Below the pieces are notes generated by a model. It saw only the letters and a program-made list of their open reading frames with translations, did no database searches and was not told the origin of the DNA. Positions 15,287 through 21,022 of a stretch of DNA of 21,022 nucleotides are shown here, in pieces. The position numbers and the translations under genes were made by a program. Position 1 is the stretch's first letter, and each line of letters starts with the position of its first letter. The DNA lies in contig UQDU01000038.1 in NCBI GenBank assembly GCA_900539915.1, positions 1-21,022 of the forward strand, read 5' to 3'. The stretch is from an uncultured Bacteroidales bacterium. Lineage in GTDB: Bacteria > Bacteroidota > Bacteroidia > Bacteroidales > Muribaculaceae.

Positions 15287-17777
15287 GAGGTGTGGAGTGC
15301 AGAGTTGCACCTCTCATAGTGAATAGTCCGCGGACTGTGCCCTCTATGAGCAGTTGGTGGCGTGAGCGTGGCGGAGAGAGTATCCGCAAGCCTGTCAGAT
15401 GATGCACACTGCCACGTATTTTCAGTCGGCTGATGTCGCGCTGATGTGAGCGCAGCGTGACCGTTGCTGCCATATCGTCGCATTCCATGTCTATCGTGAG
15501 CCACGAAGTGGCTGCGACAGGATGCGCAGTCTCCCCTTCCCATCTTATCCTGACTTCGGAAAGAGGGTCCTCTGTCGAGGATATGAGCATTCGTCCCGTA
15601 TCGTCTATCATCATCAGTTCCGTGCCGGCCTGTAGCATTGAACGGATATTGATGTCGGGACGGCGGTATGTTCCTGACTCATATTGAAGGGGATATATGG
15701 TTGCGCCGAAAGTATCAAACAACCATAGCTCGTCATGCTTGCCGCTGTATCCTATGGCAGAGGCGGTGATGCGCCTGAGCAGTGTGCGCGAACGAGTCCC
15801 TGACAGAAGCAGCAAGTCCCCTCCGGCGAGTACCGCCACTCCCCGAGGTGTCATCACCGCGCAGTGGCTGAATACGGCACTTCTTGGGTCTATAAGAGTT
15901 GCCTTCATCCTTGCGACAGCCGTACAGTCGGCAGCCAGTCCGTATATGCCTGACGATGTCATCATATAGAATCTGCCTGCTCCGTAGTCCCACGATGCGT
16001 TTGCTCCCCAAGCCGGTATAATCCGGCTGATTACTCCCGGACAGCAGTCCATCGCGGCGAGGATGCGTGAGGAGTCGGCTGAATCGGCCACTCCTATCAT
16101 TGATGGTTTTTCATCATTATTATTTTCGGCATTGAAAGGGGTGAATGCACCATCGGTGTCCGTCATAACACGCGGAGTCATTGATGGAGACAGGCTCAAT
16201 GCACATCGTCTGTCGGGTGATGGAACAAGAGTTATCGAAGTTTCGGCCACAGAGCCGTCCTGACGCTCTATGCGCACCTCCATAAGTGTTGCCGAAGGGT
16301 CAGGATACATTATCATAGGCGAGAGGGCATCGGAGGCGAGAAACAGCCCGTCAGATGCCGAATCATCCATGTTGCGTACCACTTGCATCGTCTTGCCGTC
16401 AGCACCGCAGAGAGTTGTCCGTATGGATGCTCTTCTCACCGCTGATGACGCGTCGCCGATGCTGAGAGCATTGAGGTCATAGCCCATGAACGGCATGCGC
16501 TTGAGGCACCCCCACACCACGTTTCTGCCCGAGCGGCATACGCATCCGGCCGAAAAGCTGTGTGGCGCAGTGAGGCGCATACCTGCCAGTTCGTTGTCTG
16601 TTGCAGCGGTAAAGGTCATGCGTTTCCATACTGTGTTGTCATCAGAAGCCTCACGGTGCAGTTCGGCGCACGTCTCGGGTATCGGCAGCTCCACGCGGCG
16701 CGTTTTGAGGGCGAAAGGATGCTGTATCGTTGCGATTTTTACTTCGTTTTCGTCCATATATGCCGGAGCCGAGGCCATGGCTCGTGTCAGACGGGCAGTC
16801 AGCGGTGAGCGTCCGAGAGTGGCACCGGGAAGCCATACGGTCAGGGCTTCTTCGCCCGGAGTGGCCGACATGCGGTATTCGGCATTGGTCGCTACATCAA
16901 GCGGATGGAGCTGAGGTAGCACATATACCTCGGCATATACACCGTCGGTGGGAGCGTCACACGTCACGTGGTTTCCGGGCAAGTCTATCGCCAACGTATA
17001 GCGGCGCATCGTCAGATTCACCGAGTCCACGCTGACAAACGGTCCGCTGCTGTCAGTGTGTACCCTTGCGGTCATAGCATCCATCCCCTGCCAACCCCCT
17101 TGGGCAGCAACTACGGTAACAGGCCCGGTATGGAGGAGCCGGCCATGGCGGTCACGGAGCTTGTAGCGCACAGCCACAGGCTGAGTGAAATCCCCGGCAT
17201 CGGCTATGGTGCGCGTAGCGCGAAGATAGGCCTCTTTGAGAGATGAGCTTATGGACTTGAGGTCGGCAGCAGCCAGAGTGCCTCCCCATGTTTCATACGG
17301 TTTTGCAAAGGTCACACCTCCCGTAGGTGCGGACACCTCTCCACGGTCTATGGTCGTGAAGTGCAAGCCCGGATACTCACCCGATGGCATAGAGCAGTGC
17401 CATGTGTCATCATGCGTTTCGGGGTCTGATGTACGCCATAGGCGGCATATCCCCATGTCGGTAGAGATGACCGCATCATCACCCTCAAAATTTATGCAGC
17501 GAGCCTCAGATGGCAGCGTAGCCACCTTCATCACATAGTCATCACGTTTCACCCCGAGCTCACGTCCCGACTGCATCACAGTCACCGAGCCGCCATCGCT
17601 GAGGGTGCTGAAGCCCAGAAATTTCCAGGCCTTCACACACTCCATCATCACCCCCGGAGGATAAGCCGCCCCGAGCGACCCGTCGGCCATTGGCCGCAGA
17701 TTTTCACATATGGTCACCGCCCCCGAGCCGTCGACCAGTCGCGGTTTCATCACATAAGTCTTGTATTCCCGTGCCAT
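15270..17777 (-). CDS. Orphan 835-aa protein resembling phage virion-associated propeller proteins
   Basis: I cannot name a family with certainty. There is no signal peptide or membrane segment. The start (VDGSGAVTICENLRPMADGSL, about 15-35) resembles the opening of phage tail-accessory propellers. Around 197-225 lies AVRYKLRDRHGRLLHTGPV, and YPDPSATLMEVRI follows later. The C-terminal half has ISRIIPAWGANASWDYG, GRFYMMTSSGIYGLAA (about 595-612), VMTPRGVAVLAGGDLLLLSG (about 640-660), HDELWLFD, and ISRLKIRGSVHHLTGLRI near the end. This order of a state read-out, a debug-like 'is it set' blade, then an RG.. strand matches a pattern I recall in large proteins of Bacteroidales phages and prophages. 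No other phage gene lies nearby and codon use matches its neighbours. It has its own -7 element and an intact frame, which suggests selection for a function. Confidence 0.7.
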   Translation of the reverse strand: MAREYKTYVMKPRLVDGSGAVTICENLRPMADGSLGAAYPPGVMMECVKAWKFLGFSTLSDGGSVTVMQSGRELGVKRDDYVMKVATLPSEARCINFEGDDAVISTDMGICRLWRTSDPETHDDTWHCSMPSGEYPGLHFTTIDRGEVSAPTGGVTFAKPYETWGGTLAAADLKSISSSLKEAYLRATRTIADAGDFTQPVAVRYKLRDRHGRLLHTGPVTVVAAQGGWQGMDAMTARVHTDSSGPFVSVDSVNLTMRRYTLAIDLPGNHVTCDAPTDGVYAEVYVLPQLHPLDVATNAEYRMSATPGEEALTVWLPGATLGRSPLTARLTRAMASAPAYMDENEVKIATIQHPFALKTRRVELPIPETCAELHREASDDNTVWKRMTFTAATDNELAGMRLTAPHSFSAGCVCRSGRNVVWGCLKRMPFMGYDLNALSIGDASSAVRRASIRTTLCGADGKTMQVVRNMDDSASDGLFLASDALSPMIMYPDPSATLMEVRIERQDGSVAETSITLVPSPDRRCALSLSPSMTPRVMTDTDGAFTPFNAENNNDEKPSMIGVADSADSSRILAAMDCCPGVISRIIPAWGANASWDYGAGRFYMMTSSGIYGLAADCTAVARMKATLIDPRSAVFSHCAVMTPRGVAVLAGGDLLLLSGTRSRTLLRRITASAIGYSGKHDELWLFDTFGATIYPLQYESGTYRRPDINIRSMLQAGTELMMIDDTGRMLISSTEDPLSEVRIRWEGETAHPVAATSWLTIDMECDDMAATVTLRSHQRDISRLKIRGSVHHLTGLRILSPPRSRHQLLIEGTVRGLFTMRGATLHSTPLIGSQ

Positions 17778-17808
17778 ATAAAATCAGATTAAAAGTTACT
17801 ATCTCCCA

Positions 17809-17816
17809 CAAAATTA
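17809..17816 (-). promoter_or_regulatory. Bacteroidota -7 element for the 835-aa gene
   Basis: The minus strand reads TAATTTTG, an exact TAnnTTTG match 31 nt before the ATG at 17777, implying a leader of about 25 nt. No clear -33 element is found at the expected distance. Confidence 0.55.
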
Positions 17817-17979
17817 CCTCCCTCCCCACCCTCACCCCATGCGAAAACATCAGCGATACCCATGTGTGTAAATATTTTGGTGGTGAAAATGTTAATGGGA
17901 GGATATTAATAGGTTAAACATGGGAATTGTTTCGTGAAATAAAAATTAAAATCATTACCTTACATTCGTAAAATATGAG

Positions 17980-17987
17980 TATATTTG
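17980..17987 (+). promoter_or_regulatory. Bacteroidota -7 element for the DUF2851 gene
   Basis: TATATTTG fits TAnnTTTG, 34 nt before the ATG at 18022. Upstream at 17955-17959 TTACC sits 20 nt away as a weak -33 candidate. Together with the element at 17809-17816 it makes the 244-bp gap a divergent promoter region. Confidence 0.6.
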
Positions 17988-18021
17988 CTTGTGACGTGAA
18001 AGACTTGACTTGCATAGGGTT

Positions 18022-19314
18022 ATGGAGAAGTTGATGCAGTATGTGTGGCAGCACAGGCTTCTGCGGCCGGGGGCGATGAGCACTGTGGACGGACGCGGAG
18101 TGCAGATTGTGGACCCCGGGCTGCTCAACGAGGGGTCGGGGCCTGATTTCTTCAATGCCAAGGTCAGAATCGATGGGGATATGTGGGTAGGAAATGTGGA
18201 GATACATGTCCGTGCAAGCGACTGGATGCGCCACGGACACCACCGTGACCGTGCTTATGACAGTGTGATACTGCATGTGGTGTATCACGACGATATGCCT
18301 GTGAAGCGTCCCGACGGCAATGTGATACCTCAGATGGTGATGCCCGTGCGGACCAATTTTGCCGACCATTACAATGCCCTCGTGACACGTGCCGAGCGCG
18401 ATTTGCCCTGCCGAGAGTTTATCGGCTCTCTCCCACCCCTGTATCTGACCGACTGGCTCAGCGCGTTGGGCATAGAGCGTCTGCACGCTAAGAGCGCGAG
18501 AATTACCGGACTACTCAAGCGGTATAACAACGACTGGCGCGAGGCGGTGTATGTCACTTTGGCGCGAGCTCTGGGCTTCGGCACAAATTCCGAGCCGTTT
18601 GAGCGGCTTGCCATGGCCACGCCCTACGGGTTTCTGGCGCGTCACGCCGATAGCGAGCTGACTGTGGAGGCGATGCTGTTCGGGCAGAGCGGACTGCTTG
18701 ACGGCATACCGCTTGACAGCCGCTATGCGTTGGCCCTGACGAGGGAATACGAGTTCATGCAGAAGAAATTCGGACTGCGCCCCGTAACCAGTCCCGGATG
18801 GAAGTCGGGACGGATGCGTCCGCAGAATTTTCCCCATCGCCGCGTGGCATTGCTGGCGCATATGGTCAGGAGGCTGCCGCAACTGATGTCGCGGATAGTG
18901 GAAGCCGAAGATGTCGATTCGTTGCGACAGCTGTTTGATGTGACCCTGAGCGGATACTGGGCCACGCATTATACGTTCAGCGAGCGAGGAGTAGTCTCGG
19001 ACGGGTCCCGGGAGCGTCAGGCACTGAGCGCGTCATCGGTCACGGTGCTGCTGATCAATGTGGCCATACCGCTGATGCATGCCTGGGGAGAGCATCATCG
19101 TGACAACCGTATGATGGACCGCTGCATCGCCATCCTGCAGGACCTCAAGCCCGAGAACAACCGTATAACTGCGATGTTTGAGGCCGCCGGAATAAAGTGC
19201 CGCGATGCCTTTACGTCGCAGGCCCTGATAGAGTTGCGCCGTGAATACTGCGAGGCCCGCAAGTGCCTCTATTGCCGCATAGGCCACAGGATGCTGGCCT
19301 ATAAAGCCACTTAA
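18022..19314 (+). CDS. DUF2851 family protein
   Basis: The ATG at 18022 gives 430 aa; an in-frame TTG lies four codons upstream. The N-terminus is characteristic of DUF2851, a family common in Bacteroidota and of unknown function: MEKLMQYVWQHRLL, then IVDPGLLNEGSGPDFFNAKV (about 29-48), WVGNVEIHVRASDW (55-68), RHGHHRDRAYDSVILHVV (70-87). The spacing of Asp42, Glu60 and His62 before conserved His71/His73 and Asp76 resembles a nuclease-type metal centre (inference). The C-terminus has a cysteine cluster, YCEARKCLYCRIGH (409-422: Cys410, Cys415, Cys418, His422), which could bind zinc or an iron-sulfur cluster. There is no signal peptide. It is divergent from the 835-aa gene and convergent with dtd, 8 bp away, and so appears to be a single-gene unit with its own promoter. 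Confidence 0.92.
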   Translation: MEKLMQYVWQHRLLRPGAMSTVDGRGVQIVDPGLLNEGSGPDFFNAKVRIDGDMWVGNVEIHVRASDWMRHGHHRDRAYDSVILHVVYHDDMPVKRPDGNVIPQMVMPVRTNFADHYNALVTRAERDLPCREFIGSLPPLYLTDWLSALGIERLHAKSARITGLLKRYNNDWREAVYVTLARALGFGTNSEPFERLAMATPYGFLARHADSELTVEAMLFGQSGLLDGIPLDSRYALALTREYEFMQKKFGLRPVTSPGWKSGRMRPQNFPHRRVALLAHMVRRLPQLMSRIVEAEDVDSLRQLFDVTLSGYWATHYTFSERGVVSDGSRERQALSASSVTVLLINVAIPLMHAWGEHHRDNRMMDRCIAILQDLKPENNRITAMFEAAGIKCRDAFTSQALIELRREYCEARKCLYCRIGHRMLAYKAT

Positions 19315-19322
19315 GAGGATAT

Positions 19323-19775
19323 CTATTCGCGCAGATGAGAGTCTATGATGATGGTTACGGGGCCGGAATTGACGAGCGAAACCTGCATATCTGCCCCAAA
19401 CACTCCTTGGCGCGTTTCGCGGCCGAGGATGCGTGTCAGTTCGTCGCAATATAGCTGATACAACGGTACGGCGAGGTCATGCCCTGCGGCACGGATATAG
19501 CTGGGGCGGTTGCCCTTGCGTGTGGAGGCCGTCAGCGTAAACTGGCTGACGGCAAGGATTTCGCCTCCAGTCTGCTCCACCGAGAGGTTCATCACCCCGT
19601 CGGCATCATCAAATATGCGCAGCCCTGCCGTCTTGGCGGCCAGCCACCGGGCATCGTCGGGGGTATCACCTGTCTCTACGCCAACAAGCACCATCAGGCC
19701 GCTCCCTATGGAGCTGTGGAGCTTGTCAGCGATGGTTACAGAGGCCCGGGTCACGCGCTGGATTACTATTCTCAT
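19323..19775 (-). CDS. dtd: D-aminoacyl-tRNA deacylase
   Basis: Dtd removes D-amino acids (and glycine wrongly placed on tRNA-Ala) from tRNAs, a chirality check on translation. The 150-aa product has the full family length. Landmarks: MRIVIQRVTRASV at the start, GLMVLVGVETGDT at 26-38, the catalytic-pocket SQFTL at 77-81, KGNRPSY at 87-93, GVFGADM at 124-130, and NSGPVT at 136-141 containing the Gly-cisPro element. It lies downstream of bioB on the same strand. The 97-bp gap holds a 7-unit copy of the 9-bp repeat and a C7 tract (minus strand) just before this ATG. No separate promoter is visible, so it may be read through from bioB. Confidence 0.96.
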   Translation of the reverse strand: MRIVIQRVTRASVTIADKLHSSIGSGLMVLVGVETGDTPDDARWLAAKTAGLRIFDDADGVMNLSVEQTGGEILAVSQFTLTASTRKGNRPSYIRAAGHDLAVPLYQLYCDELTRILGRETRQGVFGADMQVSLVNSGPVTIIIDSHLRE

Positions 19776-19790
19776 TGTTGGGGGGGTGGT

Positions 19791-19853
19791 TTATAAGTCT
19801 TATAAGTCTTATAAGTCTTATAAAACTTATAAGAATTATACGACTTATAGGAA
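19791..19853 (-). repeat. 9-bp tandem array (7 units), bioB-dtd gap
   Basis: Plus-strand units: ttataagtc three times, then ttataaaac, ttataagaa, ttatacgac, ttataggaa. Each begins TTATA. The array occupies 63 of the 97 bp between the bioB stop and the dtd ATG. It shares the 17-mer ttataagaattatacga with the array at 1003-1038, in the same orientation relative to the downstream gene. The three identical units suggest recent expansion at the dtd side. Confidence 0.9.
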
Positions 19854-19872
19854 ATTATGGATATTAATTATG

Positions 19873-20841
19873 TTACATCTCGAAGCCGGTGTCGCTGAAG
19901 AGCTGGCGGTCATCGGCGAGTGAATTGCCTATGGTGGTCAGCAGGTCGCCTATCAGGGCACCGTTCATGCCTCCGCGCATGATGCGGCGCATGCTCTGCG
20001 GCGACAGTCGGGCACGTCCGCCGGCAAATCGCAACACGCACTTCGGAGCCACAAGGCGCATCAAGGCCACACTGCGTATGACCTCCTCCTCGCTGATGAG
20101 TGGCAGATGTCCCAGAGGAGTCCCCGGGATGGGATGCAGGATGTTTATGGGTATGCTGACAGCACCGGACTGAGAGGCTTCAAGAGCCATGAGCAAACGG
20201 TCACGCATGCTCTCCCCCATCCCTATGATGCCTCCGGAGCAGACTTCAAGTCCTACTTCGCGCGCCAGAGCTATGGTGCGCAGCTTGTCGGCATGGGTGT
20301 GTGTAGAGCAAAGTTTAGGGAAAAACTCCGATGACGACTCCAGATTGCAGTGGTAGCGTCGCACTCCGGCATCTTTAAGAGCCTGCAGCGACTCGCGGTC
20401 CAGAAGACCCATCGAAGCACACATATATAGGTCTGACGATGCGGCAGCTTCCTTATAATATTCGCAGAAGCGGTCAATGTCACGCCGCGACACCTTGCGG
20501 CCGCTGGTGACAAGCGAGAAGCGGTGCACGCCGTGCTCATCGTTGAGGCGCACCGCCCTCAGCATCTCCTCCCGGGGTATGATGTCGTATTCGGCGATGC
20601 CGGTGGAGAAGTGGCGTGACTGGGCACACCATTTGCAGTCCTCGGTGCACCGCCCCGAACGTGCGTTGGCGATGGAACATGTGTCTACACGGTTGCCGTG
20701 CAGGGTTATGCGCACCCGGTCAGCCGCATCACACAGCTCATCGGTGGAGTATTGCGCATCCAGGGCAAGAGCTTCCTCTACAGTCACACCCCGGCCTGTC
20801 AGGCACCGCGCTTCCAAATCGGATAATGAAATATGAGTCAT
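19873..20841 (-). CDS. bioB: Biotin synthase (radical SAM)
   Basis: BioB inserts sulfur into dethiobiotin, the last step of biotin synthesis. The 322-aa product has the radical SAM CxxxCxxC motif at Cys65/Cys69/Cys72 (GRCTEDCKWCAQS), YHCNLESS at 163-170, CSGGIIGMGE at 201-210, and HPIPGTPL near 236-243. Three E. coli [2Fe-2S] ligand positions correspond to Ser109 (RFSLVTSGR, Cys in E. coli), Cys141 (MCASMG) and Cys201, with an arginine at 271. Additional cysteines at 55, 165, 179 and 268 are candidates for a different auxiliary cluster, as in the BioB class of obligate anaerobes. No other bio genes are adjacent in this window. A -7 element lies 22 nt upstream of the start. Confidence 0.93.
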   Translation of the reverse strand: MTHISLSDLEARCLTGRGVTVEEALALDAQYSTDELCDAADRVRITLHGNRVDTCSIANARSGRCTEDCKWCAQSRHFSTGIAEYDIIPREEMLRAVRLNDEHGVHRFSLVTSGRKVSRRDIDRFCEYYKEAAASSDLYMCASMGLLDRESLQALKDAGVRRYHCNLESSSEFFPKLCSTHTHADKLRTIALAREVGLEVCSGGIIGMGESMRDRLLMALEASQSGAVSIPINILHPIPGTPLGHLPLISEEEVIRSVALMRLVAPKCVLRFAGGRARLSPQSMRRIMRGGMNGALIGDLLTTIGNSLADDRQLFSDTGFEM

Positions 20842-20863
20842 GATAGTTCTCGGTTACAGGATG

Positions 20864-20871
20864 CAAAAATA
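20864..20871 (-). promoter_or_regulatory. Bacteroidota -7 element for bioB
   Basis: The minus strand reads TATTTTTG, a TAnnTTTG match 22 nt before the bioB ATG at 20841, implying a leader of roughly 15 nt. No convincing -33 element is found, and no BirA-type operator palindrome is visible. The remaining bases to the window end (to 21022) show no gene. Confidence 0.55.
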
Positions 20872-21022
20872 GCTATTTTTAAGCAATCAGGAGCAGATTA
20901 AAACTATCGGATAAGTATAGACGTTGATAAATAGGAACATATAATCAGATAATCTATTCACCTAATATAACGTGAGTTCGATATAAGGATTACAAAAGTC
21001 AATATAAAAACAATCAGCCATT

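Noticed and set aside
13826..15310. 494-aa minus-strand open frame over the helicase gene
   Set aside because: It is the complement of a gene with all SF1 motifs; its histidine- and arginine-rich translation is typical of a shadow frame.
15270..17777. Prophage remnant or genomic island around the 835-aa gene
   Set aside because: No integrase, attachment-site duplication, tRNA or second phage gene is visible, and composition matches the flanks. Only the single gene is phage-like.
1003..19853. The 9-bp arrays as CRISPR repeats
   Set aside because: Units are 9 bp with no spacers; they are simple tandem repeats and no cas genes are present.

Overview
The window looks like a chromosomal segment from an anaerobic gut Bacteroidales, most likely of the Muribaculaceae/Porphyromonadaceae type. 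Three things suggest this. The visible promoters carry the Bacteroidota -7 element TAnnTTTG, with no E. coli-like -10 or clear Shine-Dalgarno sites. The gene families are Bacteroidota-typical: PorZ-like propellers, DUF2851, and a BioB of the anaerobe type with a serine at one cluster position. Codon use is mixed and of moderate GC. The genus assignment is inference. No tRNA, rRNA, CRISPR, insertion sequence or integrase is visible.

Layout. (1) 52-1960, minus strand: cysE-cysK, the two last steps of cysteine synthesis. The 40-bp gap between them is almost entirely a 9-bp tandem repeat. (2) 2065-2689: a small lipoprotein gene (minus) with a long terminator hairpin at its 3' end. (3) 2690-3325: about 640 bp of AT-rich non-coding DNA rich in inverted repeats. 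It leads into a well-formed promoter for (4) the plus-strand run nadA-leuS-rdgB-PorZ-like 1-unknown 179-aa gene (3405-11050), closed by a perfect 11-bp terminator hairpin. (5) 11169-15286: a second PorZ-like gene and a RecD-like helicase, 11 bp apart. (6) 15270-17777, minus: an orphan 835-aa protein whose pattern resembles large virion-associated propeller proteins of gut phages; its 3' end overlaps the helicase by 17 bp. (7) 18022-19314, plus: a DUF2851 protein, divergent from the 835-aa gene across a 244-bp gap holding two promoters. (8) 19323-20841, minus: bioB then dtd, separated by a second array of the same 9-bp repeat.

How the genes fit together. Most of the window is housekeeping: cysteine, NAD and biotin synthesis, leucyl-tRNA charging, nucleotide pool sanitation (rdgB), and D-amino acid proofreading (dtd). 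Embedded in it are envelope genes (lipoprotein, two PorZ-like exported propellers) and four genes of unclear role: the 179-aa protein, the helicase, the phage-like protein and DUF2851.

Points that most deserve a second look are the 9-bp array family found at two unlinked places in the same setting, the solitary phage-like gene, the paired PorZ-like genes around an unknown gene, the BioB cluster-ligand change, and nuclease-like residues in DUF2851. I do not see a multi-gene defence or mobile system here.
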